Source of the DNA: Kurthia huakuii LAM0618
GTDB taxonomy: Bacteria; Bacillota; Bacilli; Bacillales_A; Planococcaceae
NCBI RefSeq assembly: GCF_000505545.1
Contig: NZ_AYTB01000008.1
Location: forward strand, 372,001 to 436,000
Direction of reading: 5' to 3'
Length of the DNA: 64,000 nucleotides
In this document: positions 47,421 to 56,205 of the stretch, piece by piece
Numbering within the stretch: position 1 is the stretch's first letter
Layout of the letters: each line of letters starts with the position of its first letter
Position numbers and translations under genes: made by a program
Notes under the pieces: generated by a model
What the model saw: only the letters and a program-made list of their open reading frames with translations
What the model was told of the DNA's origin: nothing
Databases searched by the model: none

Positions 47421-48185
47421 TTACGTTAAAACACGTTGTACACTTGGCTGTTCGTTAAACCAAGCGAGTTGTTCACGCAAACGTACAACCTCTCCAACGA
47501 TAATCATGCTTGGATTTTCAATCGCTTGTTCTTCGACGATGCGCTCAATTGTGGCGAGTGTGCCGGTTACAGTGCGCTGCTTATCATACGTCCCCCAATG
47601 GACTAGTGCGACTGGAGTTTGTGGATTTTTGCCGAAACGTAAGAGTTGCGCTACGATATATGGTAAATTTTTTACGCCCATATAAACAGCTAGCGTGTCG
47701 ATGTGAACTAATGATTCCCATTTTACATCGTCATCTTTCCCAGCTTGACGATGTCCGGTCACAATTGCAAAACTTGCGCTTAAATCGCGGTGTGTTACTG
47801 GGATACCCGCATATGCTGGTGCGGCAATCCCTGATGTGACACCCGGTACAATCTCAAATGGAATTTGTTCGCTTGCTAGTACTGCCGCCTCTTCAGCGCC
47901 GCGTCCAAACACAAAAGGGTCGCCGCCTTTTAAACGGGTTACGACTTTTCCTTCTTTTGCGTAGCGGACGAGCGACTCATTAATATGTTCTTGAATCATC
48001 GCATGACGGTTTGGTAGTTTGCCACAAAACACAAGCTCTGCAGTTGATTTTGCATAAGTTAATAATTCTTCGTTTAATAATCGGTCATATAAAATGACAT
48101 CTGCTTCTTTAATTGCACGTAACCCTTTCAACGTAATTAGCTCTACATCCCCGGGACCCGCACCAACAATATAAACTTTTGTCAT
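47421..48185 (-). CDS. sumT: Uroporphyrinogen-III C-methyltransferase
   Basis: 254 residues. VGAGPGDVELITLKG at the start, YDRLLNEELL, RLKGGDPFVFGRG, VVPGVTSGIAAPAYAGIPVTHR and YMGVKN are those of SUMT (CobA/NasF). It methylates uroporphyrinogen III twice with SAM, giving precorrin-2, the sirohaem precursor. No third gene (sirC, oxidase) is in the operon; that activity must come from elsewhere. Start 48185 with AAAGGAG. First gene of the unit, with a leader of about 150 nt. Confidence 0.95.
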   Translation of the reverse strand: MTKVYIVGAGPGDVELITLKGLRAIKEADVILYDRLLNEELLTYAKSTAELVFCGKLPNRHAMIQEHINESLVRYAKEGKVVTRLKGGDPFVFGRGAEEAAVLASEQIPFEIVPGVTSGIAAPAYAGIPVTHRDLSASFAIVTGHRQAGKDDDVKWESLVHIDTLAVYMGVKNLPYIVAQLLRFGKNPQTPVALVHWGTYDKQRTVTGTLATIERIVEEQAIENPSMIIVGEVVRLREQLAWFNEQPSVQRVLT

Positions 48186-48225
48186 AGCGATTGCTCCTTT
48201 TCTATGCTGCGATATGTAAATGAAC

Positions 48226-48289
48226 AAAAAAAGCCCTCATTTTTCCCATGTTCAATGATTTGTCATTTCTTCATAAGTAAAATAAGCGC
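48226..48289 (-). terminator. Putative leader terminator (attenuator) of the sirohaem/sulfite reductase operon
   Basis: In the transcript from the promoter at 48344-48372, GCGCUUAUUUU (48289-48279) can pair with AAAAUGAGGGC (48243-48233), one mismatch, and a U7 run follows. The loop is about 35 nt and the sumT ribosome-binding site is further downstream. This is an intrinsic-terminator shape inside a leader; it may be regulated, by a factor I cannot name. No S-box or T-box motif is seen here. Confidence 0.5.
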
Positions 48290-48320
48290 CTCTAGTTGTC
48301 TAGTCAGCTGTTCGATTTTT

Positions 48321-48335
48321 AAATTCCTAGTAAAC
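48321..48335 (-). promoter_or_regulatory. Shared operator-like motif (copy 1)
   Basis: Minus strand GTTTACTAGGAATTT directly after the -10 of the sumT promoter. It matches GTTTACTAAGGATTG at 48559-48573 before yezD at 12 of 15 positions. The GGAATT end recalls CymR (cysteine repressor) sites of Firmicutes; this is inference. Confidence 0.45.
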
Positions 48336-48343
48336 ATGTAAAG

Positions 48344-48372
48344 ATAATAAAATAAACTTTAAACAAAGTCAA
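48344..48372 (-). promoter_or_regulatory. Sigma-A promoter of sumT-sirB-cysJI
   Basis: Minus strand TTGACT, 17-nt spacer, TATTAT. It lies inside the region between yezD and sumT and partly within the gap right after the yezD stop (48383). Confidence 0.82.
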
Positions 48373-48382
48373 TAGCTAGGAT

Positions 48383-48544
48383 TTATTTTTGCGCTTTACG
48401 TTGCTGTTGAAACCGTTGTTTTTCTACGCGGTTAATTTGCACAATGACCCCATCTTGAATCGTAATCTGTACTTCACCAAATCGAATTCCTTCGATTGCT
48501 TTTGCGATGACTTCTAAACGCTCTTCATGTGTTGTTTGCGTCAT
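48383..48544 (-). CDS. yezD: YezD family small protein (DUF2292)
   Basis: 53 residues from ATG 48544 with GGAGGGGG upstream; the 78-aa frame reaches further but lacks a site. IAKAIEGIRFGEVQITIQDGVIVQINRVEKQR is the DUF2292 pattern (a short beta-hairpin protein with a GI.FG.V.I.I.DG core). These proteins are often found beside sulfate assimilation genes; their role is not known. It lies upstream of the sumT operon on the same strand with its own promoter. Confidence 0.85.
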   Translation of the reverse strand: MTQTTHEERLEVIAKAIEGIRFGEVQITIQDGVIVQINRVEKQRFQQQRKAQK

Positions 48545-48558
48545 GTGTCTGCCCCCTC

Positions 48559-48573
48559 CAATCCTTAGTAAAC
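48559..48573 (-). promoter_or_regulatory. Shared operator-like motif (copy 2)
   Basis: Minus strand GTTTACTAAGGATTG, between the yezD promoter and its ribosome-binding site, similar to the copy at 48321-48335. Confidence 0.45.
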
Positions 48574-48600
48574 GAATAGGTTTTAACAAGAATTGACTCA

Positions 48601-48629
48601 ATTTTATGCTGACAGACAATAATTGTCAA
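48601..48629 (-). promoter_or_regulatory. Sigma-A promoter of yezD
   Basis: Minus strand TTGACA, 17-nt spacer, TAAAAT, 57 bp before the yezD ATG. Back to back with the promoter of the gene at 48725. Confidence 0.85.
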
Positions 48630-48674
48630 TGCATTTTTGCGAATTAACAGAAACTTTGTCACAAGACAGAGTAG

Positions 48675-48703
48675 TTTACAATTTTGTCAATTCCTACGAT
48701 AAT
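48675..48703 (+). promoter_or_regulatory. Promoter of the NAD(P)-binding protein gene
   Basis: TTTACA, 17-nt spacer, GATAAT, 22 bp before the ATG. Confidence 0.7.
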
Positions 48704-48724
48704 AGAGATGGAGGTGCTTACATA

Positions 48725-49348
48725 ATGGATAAATTAGTAATTTTCGGCGCAACAGGCGGTGTAGGACAACACGCTGTACGCCAAGCATTATCAGAGGAAT
48801 ACGATGTCGTAGCATTCGTACGTTCTCGTGAAAAATTAACAATCGACGATGAACATTTAACAATCATTGAAGGGGACGCATTTGATAGAGAGGCAGTAGC
48901 GAATGCCATTGAAGGTGCGGATATGGTCGTATCAACACTTGGTACACCAAAAGACAGCGATATCGACAACCCGATTTCTGTCATGGTACAACATATTGTT
49001 GAAGGTATGCTCAAACATGGTGTCAAACGCATCGTCTATACAGCGAGTGCTGGTGTTGATGGTGAAATTCAAGGCGAACGTGGTCAACAAGTCATGAACT
49101 ATTTAAAACCGTATTTAATCGATCATAAAAAATCGATTGACGCCATTCAAGCAGCTGGCTTAACATATACAATCATTCGTCCAATGGGTTTAACAAATGA
49201 CGAGCCAAAACGTCGCTATGCCCTATCGTATGATGATGTGCCAGAAGCGGCACAATCAATTAGCCGCGATGATGTCGCAAATGCCGTCATTATGGCGATT
49301 CCAAATGCGAACTTTATGGGTCAATCCATTGCGGTATTCAATATCTAA
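48725..49348 (+). CDS. Atypical SDR, NAD(P)-binding protein
   Basis: 207 residues. VIFGATGGVGQHAVRQAL is the atypical-SDR TGxxGxxG nucleotide-binding loop, then VSTLGTP, RIVYTASAGVDGE and IIRPMGLTNDEP. Such proteins act as NAD(P)H-dependent oxidoreductases or redox sensors (NmrA/HscARG type, YwnB-like); no Tyr-x3-Lys pair is evident, so catalysis is in doubt. ATG 48725 with GGAGGTG at 9 nt. Divergent from yezD. Confidence 0.85.
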   Translation: MDKLVIFGATGGVGQHAVRQALSEEYDVVAFVRSREKLTIDDEHLTIIEGDAFDREAVANAIEGADMVVSTLGTPKDSDIDNPISVMVQHIVEGMLKHGVKRIVYTASAGVDGEIQGERGQQVMNYLKPYLIDHKKSIDAIQAAGLTYTIIRPMGLTNDEPKRRYALSYDDVPEAAQSISRDDVANAVIMAIPNANFMGQSIAVFNI

Positions 49349-49412
49349 TACATGAAACAAATCTCCCTTGCATGGTATAGTGAAGCTATACTTATGCGAA
49401 GGAGGTTTTTTT

Positions 49413-49943
49413 ATGGCAACAGCTTGCGTTATTATTGACGTCCAACAAAAAATTTTATCGGTAATGAATGACCCTACACAGACAGAAACACGACTCGTAC
49501 AATTAATTGATGGGCTACGTGCACTAGACATTCCGATGATTTTATTAGAACAATATCCACAAGGTTTAGGTCCAACAGCAGAAAAGGTGCAAGTCGCATT
49601 ACCTGGTGTCACAGCCATTGCAAAAACGACGTTTAGCGCGTATCAACATGACACGTTTGTTGAAGCGTTGCAAGCAATCGATGATTTAGACCGTATTATT
49701 GTCTGTGGTATTGAAGCACATATTTGCGTCTATCAAACAGCACGCGATTTATTAGAAGCTGGTTATATCGTTGAAGTCGTAGCCGATGCTGTTGATTCGC
49801 GTACAGCCGATAATAAACAAATTGGCATTGACCGTATGGCACAAGAAGGCGCACTTATTACGAGCGTCGAAATGGTTCTCTTTGAGTTGCTTGGTCATGC
49901 GAAACATCCTCACTTTAAAACAATTAGTAACTTAATTAAATAA
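49413..49943 (+). CDS. Isochorismatase-family (cysteine hydrolase) protein
   Basis: 176 residues. VIIDVQQKIL (Asp), the Lys of TTFSA (KTTFSA) and the Cys of GIEAHICVYQTA form the catalytic triad of the family. Shorter than nicotinamidase; likely a YcaC/hydrolase-like cysteine hydrolase of unknown substrate. AAGGAGG before the ATG. Terminator follows. Confidence 0.88.
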   Translation: MATACVIIDVQQKILSVMNDPTQTETRLVQLIDGLRALDIPMILLEQYPQGLGPTAEKVQVALPGVTAIAKTTFSAYQHDTFVEALQAIDDLDRIIVCGIEAHICVYQTARDLLEAGYIVEVVADAVDSRTADNKQIGIDRMAQEGALITSVEMVLFELLGHAKHPHFKTISNLIK

Positions 49944-49948
49944 CTGTG

Positions 49949-49979
49949 AAAAAGCTTGGCACAATGCTGAGCTTTTTTA
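49949..49979 (+). terminator. Terminator after the isochorismatase-family gene
   Basis: AAAAAGCT/AGCTTTTTT stem with an internal GGCA/TGCT part and T6. Confidence 0.75.
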
Positions 49980-50070
49980 CTTTTTTTAATTTTAATACCA
50001 AGTTTACTTGTAGGAATAATAAAATATGTGCTATACTGACGCTACAATCATTCGGAGAGGGGTTTTTCAC

Positions 50071-50985
50071 ATGACATTACATCAAGGTTCTATTGGTTAT
50101 ATCGAAGCGCATAAAGGGATTCAATATTACGAGCAAACACCGGAAGAAGCACGACGCGAACGGGCACTGGCACGAAAATTCCCGGTCAATATTGCAGGGA
50201 TCCAATCCATTGAGGATCGAAAAATTGCTGTACGTGACGGTCAAATTAATGTGCGCATCTATACGCCAGATGGCGATGGACCATTTCCTGTCATTGTGTA
50301 TTACCACGGTGGTGGCTGGGTATTTGGGAGCCCTGAATATGCCGATGGTGGCTGCCGCTATTTAACGGTCGCGGCACACGCAGTTGTCGTAAGTGTCGAT
50401 TATCGCCTTGCGCCAGAATATCGATTCCCAACGCCTGTCAACGACGCCTATGATGCACTCGTGTGGGTAGATAATCATGCCGACGACTTACACATTGATC
50501 GTCAAAATATTACGGTTAGCGGCGATAGTGCTGGCGGCAATTTAGCTGCAGTTGTAAGTGCGTTAAGTGCAGACTACGATGGCCCAACAATTAAACAACA
50601 AGCGCTTATTTACCCGGTGCTTGATATGGATTTTAATCGTTCAAGCTATAAAACATTTGGTGAAAACCTCGGTCTTGATAAAGACGGTATGATTTGGTTT
50701 ACTGAACAATATGTTGATGCAGCAAATCAAAAAAATCCACTTGTCGCTCCACTGCAAGCAAAAAGTTTTGCGCAGTTACCACGCACCCTACTTATTGCGG
50801 CACAATACGATGTACTCGTAGACGAAGGCATTCGCTATATCAATACATTGCAGCAAGCAGGTGTTCAAGCGGAGCGCATTGAACTCGAAGGCTTAATTCA
50901 TAGCTATTTTAGTAAAATTGAATTTTTTGATACTGAAACAAAAGCGACTGCCGAACTAATCGCAAATTTTTTAACGCCTTGCTAG
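50071..50985 (+). CDS. Alpha/beta hydrolase, hormone-sensitive-lipase family esterase
   Basis: 304 residues. HGGGWVFG (79-86) is the oxyanion hole, GDSAGGN (151-157) has the nucleophile Ser153, and an Asp (near YDVLVDEG) and His (LIHSYF) complete the triad. Family enzymes hydrolyse short-chain esters. No signal peptide. ATG 50071 follows GGAGAGG. Gap to luxS of 114 bp with no clear terminator. Confidence 0.92.
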   Translation: MTLHQGSIGYIEAHKGIQYYEQTPEEARRERALARKFPVNIAGIQSIEDRKIAVRDGQINVRIYTPDGDGPFPVIVYYHGGGWVFGSPEYADGGCRYLTVAAHAVVVSVDYRLAPEYRFPTPVNDAYDALVWVDNHADDLHIDRQNITVSGDSAGGNLAAVVSALSADYDGPTIKQQALIYPVLDMDFNRSSYKTFGENLGLDKDGMIWFTEQYVDAANQKNPLVAPLQAKSFAQLPRTLLIAAQYDVLVDEGIRYINTLQQAGVQAERIELEGLIHSYFSKIEFFDTETKATAELIANFLTPC

Positions 50986-51099
50986 TAAATCCTCATCCAT
51001 TTTAAACGAATACAGCGCAAAAATTACGCAAAAATTTAGAGCTTTCAAATAATTTAATGATACAATAGAATGGAATTTGATCATAAAGGGGATTTTAAG

Positions 51100-51573
51100 A
51101 TGTCTAAAGAGAAAACAAACGTCGAGAGCTTCGACTTAGATCACACGAAAGTACAAGCACCCTATGTACGCCTTGCTGGTACAAAAACAGGACAACATGG
51201 CGATGTTGTTACAAAATATGACGTCCGTTTTAAACAGCCAAACAAAGAGCATATGGCCATGCCGGCACTCCACTCACTAGAGCATTTGACTGCTGACCGC
51301 ATTCGCAATCATTCAGACCAAATTATCGATTGGTCACCAATGGGTTGTCAAACGGGCTTTTACGTATCGCTTATTAACCATGATGACTATGACGATGTGT
51401 TAAACATTTTAGAAGCGACAATGAACGATGTTTTAGCAGCAGAAAGTGTCCCTGCTTGTAATGAAGTACAATGTGGTTGGGCCGCAAGCCATAGTTTAGA
51501 AGGTGCAAAAGAGCTTGCACAACAATTTTTAGATAAACGTGATGAATGGACGCAAGTTTTCGCGGCGGAATAA
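51100..51573 (+). CDS. luxS: S-ribosylhomocysteine lyase
   Basis: 157 residues. HSLEH (58-62) and Cys125 in VQCGWA are the metal ligands, Cys83 in MGCQTG and Glu61 are catalytic. It splits S-ribosylhomocysteine to homocysteine and the AI-2 precursor, part of methionine recycling. ATG 51100 with AAGGGG. Bidirectional terminator follows. An AI-2E-family permease is at 26793-28031, but that family name is no proof of AI-2 export. Confidence 0.97.
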   Translation: MSKEKTNVESFDLDHTKVQAPYVRLAGTKTGQHGDVVTKYDVRFKQPNKEHMAMPALHSLEHLTADRIRNHSDQIIDWSPMGCQTGFYVSLINHDDYDDVLNILEATMNDVLAAESVPACNEVQCGWAASHSLEGAKELAQQFLDKRDEWTQVFAAE

Positions 51574-51584
51574 TCACGCATTTA

Positions 51585-51628
51585 AAAAAGGACTGATGAA
51601 CACGATTTCTTCATCAGCCCTTTTTTTA
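51585..51628. terminator. Bidirectional terminator
   Basis: AAAAGGACTGATGAA/TTCATCAGCCCTTTT (one mismatch) between luxS and the flavin reductase. Confidence 0.9.
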
Positions 51629-52234
51629 TTTTGGTCGCGCTAGCGTAAACAGTTCGCCAAGCTTTGCGTAATGATTCCCTGCTAGTCGACTTACAGCTTG
51701 CAATCCTTGTTCATCGACATGCCCATTTTCGACATCATAATATGCATCATCAATATGGAAGCGCTCCACTTTACCGATAAACAAATCAAAATTCGGATAA
51801 TCCGGCAGCGTTACAGCTTGTTCGAGCGTGCATTCCATACGAAACGCCGCTTCCGCAATCGCTGGCACAGCGATTGCTACACTTTCAACTAATGTGAATG
51901 TTGTGCGTGCTAGTTCACTATCATTGTATGCTAAACTTGCAGCTGTTTCGTTGACCATGTCGACGTTCTCTTCGCTCGTTAAATGCACAACAAATTCATG
52001 CGTCGCGTAAATATTTCGCGCGGTATCTTTTTGCTCGCCATTTTTTCGTTGCACCGATATAGAAATAAGTGGTGGATTGGATGACACAATATTAAAATAA
52101 CTAAATGGTGCCGCATTAACGACTCCTTGTGGTGATTTAGTCGTGACAAAAGCAATCGGACGCGGAACAATTGCCCCGGTCATGAGCTTGTAATTTTCGC
52201 GTTCGGTCTGTTCAGATGGATTAATCGTCGGCAT
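51626..52234 (-). CDS. Flavin reductase-like protein (FMN-binding split barrel)
   Basis: 202 residues with MTGAIVPRPIAFVTTKSPQGVVNAAPFSYFNIVSSNPP, the FMN-binding start of the flavin reductase/DIM6-NTAB family, and GKVERFHI. Members reduce FMN with NADH or bind FMN in oxidoreductases. ATG 52234 with AAGGAGTG upstream; 75 nt from the acyl-CoA ligase gene, separated from it by a terminator. Confidence 0.88.
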   Translation of the reverse strand: MPTINPSEQTERENYKLMTGAIVPRPIAFVTTKSPQGVVNAAPFSYFNIVSSNPPLISISVQRKNGEQKDTARNIYATHEFVVHLTSEENVDMVNETAASLAYNDSELARTTFTLVESVAIAVPAIAEAAFRMECTLEQAVTLPDYPNFDLFIGKVERFHIDDAYYDVENGHVDEQGLQAVSRLAGNHYAKLGELFTLARPK

Positions 52235-52263
52235 ATGATGCTCACTCCTTTTCATCAGCATAA

Positions 52264-52302
52264 CAAAAAAAACGAAACACATCACGTAGGATATGCTTCG
52301 TT
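52264..52302 (-). terminator. Terminator after the acyl-CoA ligase gene
   Basis: Minus strand AACGAA..TTCGTT with partial inner pairing and T8 tail. Confidence 0.75.
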
Positions 52303-52309
52303 CCATACA

Positions 52310-53839
52310 CTATGTTAATTTTTGCAATTCACGGCGTAAAATTTTTCCGGTCGCATTTTTCGGTAATTCGTCTAAAAAGACAATGTGGCGAGGTACTTTA
52401 TACTTCGCTAAATGTTCGCGGCAATACGCGATAACTGCTTCCTCTGTTAAAGAGTCCTCTGTTTTCACAACATATGCTACTACAAGTTCACCTTGCTCTG
52501 GGTCGGGCATACCAACCGCAGCCGCTTCCGCAATCGCCGCATGGTCATACAATACCTCTTCTACTTCGCGTGGATAAACATTATAGCCGCCAACAATAAT
52601 CACTTCTTTTTTACGGTCAACAATATAGAAATAACCTTCTTCATCGCGGCGCGCAAGATCGCCCGTATGAAGCCATCCATCCTTTAATGTGGCCGCTGTT
52701 TCATCTGGCATTTTATAATAGCCTTTCATAACATTTGGCCCTTTAACGATAAGTTCACCCACTTGACCAACCGGTACTTCTTGACCATCGGGGTCGACAA
52801 CACGATTTTCAACATTACTGATTGATAAGCCAATCGACCCTGCTTTATTTGGGCGGTCAATTGGATTGAAGCATGTCACCGGCGATGCCTCAGATAAGCC
52901 ATAGCCTTCACTAATTTTCACATCGTATTTCGCTTCAAAATCGCGTAATAACGCCACCGGCAACGATGAGCCACCTGAAATCCATAAACGCACACTTTGC
53001 ATATCTTCTTTTGTGGCACCTGGATATTGGTATAAGAAATTGAACATCGTTGGCACGCCAGCAAACATCGTAGCGCGATATTCTTTAATAATACGCGTCA
53101 CTTCTGCCGGGCTAAATTGCGGCAAAATTAGCAATGTCCCACCTCGAATCAACGGGGCATTCAGCGCAACTGTTAAACAAAAGACGTGGAACATCGGTAG
53201 CGTTGTAACGACGCGGTCATCGCTACGAATATCTAAATACGCGCCGATATCACGCGCATTGGCATATAAATTATTATGCGTTAACATGACACCTTTTGGT
53301 TTCCCGGTCGTTCCGGAAGTATACAAAATAATTGCCACATCATCGCTTGCTGCTTCAACTTGGATTAGTTCATGCTGCATTTGCTGCATAAATGCCGTAA
53401 ACGACCTAAATTTCGCGGCAAGCGAACTTGTCGTCCAGCTCGTATCTTCGCTTGTCTCACAAATGACATACGTTTCAATATACGTGCTGTCTTCGAGTTT
53501 TTCAATAACCGGTACAACGCGGTCTAATGCGATGACAACGCGCACATCGCCATCATTTAAAATATACGAAATTTCATCCGCCGTATAAATCGGATTGATT
53601 GGAATCGCTGTAATGCCTGCTCGGAAAGCGCCGTACAATGCGATAATATAATGTGGTGAATTCCCTAATAAAAGTGCAATATGGTCCCCTTTTTGTAATC
53701 CTAGATGTTGAAGTCCTGCTGCAAAACGCGTAATTTGAGCGTCAAGCTCACGATACGTCGTTTGTTGATCCATAAAAACATACGCATGTTTGTCCGCGTG
53801 CTCGCGGGCTGTTTCAGTAAAGCGCGTTGATAAATTCAT
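52310..53839 (-). CDS. Long-chain fatty acid-CoA ligase family protein
   Basis: 509 residues. AMP-binding motif IILYTSGTTGKPKG (about 170-183), GYGLSEASPV, WLHTGDLARRDEEGYFYIVDRKK and lysine in LPKNATGKILRREL. Activates a fatty or other carboxylic acid to an acyl-CoA via acyl-adenylate. No membrane segment. ATG with GGGGG upstream. Probably LcfA/YhfL-like; the chain length preference is unknown. Confidence 0.93.
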   Translation of the reverse strand: MNLSTRFTETAREHADKHAYVFMDQQTTYRELDAQITRFAAGLQHLGLQKGDHIALLLGNSPHYIIALYGAFRAGITAIPINPIYTADEISYILNDGDVRVVIALDRVVPVIEKLEDSTYIETYVICETSEDTSWTTSSLAAKFRSFTAFMQQMQHELIQVEAASDDVAIILYTSGTTGKPKGVMLTHNNLYANARDIGAYLDIRSDDRVVTTLPMFHVFCLTVALNAPLIRGGTLLILPQFSPAEVTRIIKEYRATMFAGVPTMFNFLYQYPGATKEDMQSVRLWISGGSSLPVALLRDFEAKYDVKISEGYGLSEASPVTCFNPIDRPNKAGSIGLSISNVENRVVDPDGQEVPVGQVGELIVKGPNVMKGYYKMPDETAATLKDGWLHTGDLARRDEEGYFYIVDRKKEVIIVGGYNVYPREVEEVLYDHAAIAEAAAVGMPDPEQGELVVAYVVKTEDSLTEEAVIAYCREHLAKYKVPRHIVFLDELPKNATGKILRRELQKLT

Positions 53840-53952
53840 GATCGTTCCCCCTTATCCGGAATGAATGGCTATTCACACCCATATTATAAGCTATTTTACT
53901 GAAAAAGGAAAACAAAAAATGTGTATTAAAGAGCATTTTTATGAATATAAAA

Positions 53953-53992
53953 GAAAAAAGTAGCAATCACCTCAATGAATGATTGCTACTTA
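53953..53992 (-). terminator. Terminator after rnz
   Basis: Stem AGTAGCAATCA/TGATTGCTACT with T-run on the minus strand, just before the gene end at 53995. Confidence 0.88.
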
Positions 53993-53994
53993 CC

Positions 53995-54936
53995 TTATGA
54001 TTGTTTGATTAACTGTTGTTGGCGCCATTCAAATGTACTGAAGTCTTCTACTAAATACGTTTTTTCATGAATCGCGCGTGCTTCTTTTGTCATACGCGCT
54101 AAATCTTTTGCTAAAAAACGCGCACTCAAATGATTTAGCAACAACGTACCGACACGAGCACGTTTTGCAACAGTGGCCGCTTCGGTATTCGTTGAATGAC
54201 CATATCGGCGCGCTAGCTGTGCCGTCGCATGGTCAAATGTAGATTCATGTACGAGTACATCAGCCTGTTGTGCCAATGTAAGCGCATTGGCACATTGACG
54301 TGTATCACCTAAAATCGTCACAACAAACCCCGGCTGCGGTTCGCTTAACACATCCTCGCTCTGAACAATCGTACCATCTGCTAATGTCACATGCTCACCT
54401 GCTTTTAAGCGTCCTAGTAACGGACCCTTTGGGACTCCAAGCGCGGTCGCTTTTACGATATCAAGTGCACCTGCTAATGGCTTTTGTTCAATGCGATAGC
54501 CAAAGCACGGTACCACATGCTCAAGCGGCATTGCACGGACGATAAAGTGCTCATTTTCAAAGACAACCCCCTCTTCAACCTCAACAAAATGCAGTGGATA
54601 CGTCAAATGGGTACCCGTCACCGCATTGGTCATCGTCACCCATTCTTTTAAACCTTTTGGGCCATAGATGGTCAGCGGTGTGTCGCCTCCTAAAAACGAC
54701 CGTGAGCCGATAAAACCTGGCAGCCCATAAATATGGTCTCCGTGTAAATGCGTTACGAATATTTTATCGATTTTACGTGGCTTAATCGTCGTTTCTAAAA
54801 TTTGATGTTGCGTCGCTTCACCGCAGTCAAACAGCCAAATCGTTCCTAATTCATCTAATAGTTTCATGACAAGCGCACTCGTTTTGCGCTCTTTTGATGG
54901 CATACCTGCGCCCGTTCCTAAAAATTGAAGTTGCAT
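53995..54936 (-). CDS. rnz: Ribonuclease Z
   Basis: 313 residues. FLGTGAGMPSKER start and the beta-lactamase-fold metal motif THLHGDH (62-68), then ILGDTRQC and HSTN (GHSTN). It trims tRNA 3' ends lacking CCA. ATG 54936 with TAGGA at 7 nt is preferred to the ATG at 54942. 9 nt downstream of dinB's stop side, so possibly co-transcribed with dinB. Confidence 0.95.
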   Translation of the reverse strand: MQLQFLGTGAGMPSKERKTSALVMKLLDELGTIWLFDCGEATQHQILETTIKPRKIDKIFVTHLHGDHIYGLPGFIGSRSFLGGDTPLTIYGPKGLKEWVTMTNAVTGTHLTYPLHFVEVEEGVVFENEHFIVRAMPLEHVVPCFGYRIEQKPLAGALDIVKATALGVPKGPLLGRLKAGEHVTLADGTIVQSEDVLSEPQPGFVVTILGDTRQCANALTLAQQADVLVHESTFDHATAQLARRYGHSTNTEAATVAKRARVGTLLLNHLSARFLAKDLARMTKEARAIHEKTYLVEDFSTFEWRQQQLIKQS

Positions 54937-54944
54937 TGTCATTC

Positions 54945-56171
54945 CTACTTTCTATGATCATCTAAAAAATCTTTTGAAAAGCTCGTTGGTGCATCATACG
55001 TTGATTTTTTAACGCGGACACCTCGCACGATAATATGCTGTCCAAACTTATCGCGTAGTTCATTCATAACATTCATCACCGGTTCATCAGGCACATGTTT
55101 TGTAAACGTAAACAAATCGAGTTGTTCGATACGCTGTTGGCGATTTTCAACGTGGCTCATGCTCACGCCGACTAATCGTAGCGGCGCCCCATTCCAATGT
55201 TTTGTCGCTAGTTCCTTTGCTTCACGCGCAATATCAGCCTGCTCATAAATCGCATTGACGAGTGTTTTACTGCGCGTCGTTTGCTTCCAATCGGCTCCGC
55301 GCAATTGAATCGAAATGGTCGTACCGGCAAGGTTTTTCGCATGCAACCTATTCGCAACACGCTCCGCCAACTGTGAGATGACCTCATGCAATTTACGCTG
55401 CGTTAAAATATTTTCAGCAAGCGTCGTCGAATTGCCAACAGATTTCGTATCATAAATCGATGTTGGGTCCACTGCACGCTTGTCAATGCCATGCGCTTTT
55501 TCACGCATCCGGACGCCATTTTTTCCAAACCAACGCTTCATATCTGCTTCCGTTGCGGCTGCTAAATCGCCAATCGTTTGAATCGCGTGTGTCGCTAATT
55601 TTTCGGCTGTCCGCTGCCCAATACCGTGCATCGCAATAACGGGCTTTGGCCAAAGAATTTGTGGCACTTGTCGCTTGCGTAGCACGGTAATACCAAACGG
55701 TTTTTTCATATCCGATGCCGTTTTCGCTAAAAATTTATTCGGCGCAATGCCAATCGAGCATGGTAAATCCAATTCCTGCTTTAAGCGCTGTTGGATTTCT
55801 TCAGCGAGTGCTACCGCATCAATACCATGCGTAATCGCCGTCACATCCATATAACCTTCATCAATCGACACCGGCTCTACTAAATCTGTATAGTCACGCA
55901 ATATCGTAAACATCGCATTTGACGCCGCACGGTAACGCTCAAAATTGGGCTTTAGCATGAGCAATTCCGGACATTTTTTTAATGCCTCGGTCACGCGCAT
56001 CGTCGTATAAACGCCGCGCGCTCGTGCTTCATATGAACACGTCACAACAACGCCGCGGCGCTCTTTTGGATCCCCGCCAACAGCAATCGCTTTGCCTTTT
56101 AATGCCGGATTTAGCGCTTGTTCGACTGACGCATAAAAACAGTTCATATCAATATGGAATAAAATCGCCAT
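54945..56171 (-). CDS. dinB: DNA polymerase IV
   Basis: 408 residues, Y-family. HIDMNCFYASVEQ (Asp) and PVSIDEGYMDVT (Asp-Glu) hold the catalytic acids; GVVVTCSYEARARGV is the family fingers region; two HhH motifs and a little-finger domain follow. It copies damaged DNA. The ATG at 56171 has GGGAGG upstream; the frame to 56294 is dropped. No LexA box was identified by eye. Confidence 0.95.
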   Translation of the reverse strand: MAILFHIDMNCFYASVEQALNPALKGKAIAVGGDPKERRGVVVTCSYEARARGVYTTMRVTEALKKCPELLMLKPNFERYRAASNAMFTILRDYTDLVEPVSIDEGYMDVTAITHGIDAVALAEEIQQRLKQELDLPCSIGIAPNKFLAKTASDMKKPFGITVLRKRQVPQILWPKPVIAMHGIGQRTAEKLATHAIQTIGDLAAATEADMKRWFGKNGVRMREKAHGIDKRAVDPTSIYDTKSVGNSTTLAENILTQRKLHEVISQLAERVANRLHAKNLAGTTISIQLRGADWKQTTRSKTLVNAIYEQADIAREAKELATKHWNGAPLRLVGVSMSHVENRQQRIEQLDLFTFTKHVPDEPVMNVMNELRDKFGQHIIVRGVRVKKSTYDAPTSFSKDFLDDHRK

Positions 56172-56205
56172 GCAGATTCCTCCCGAACTTTTGTTCTTAT
56201 TGCTA

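Noticed and set aside
48186-48382. S-box or T-box riboswitch in front of sumT
   Set aside because: The S-box core (AAGGTGCTAA, CAGCAACC) and T-box GGGTGGNACCGCG are absent; only a terminator-like hairpin is visible.
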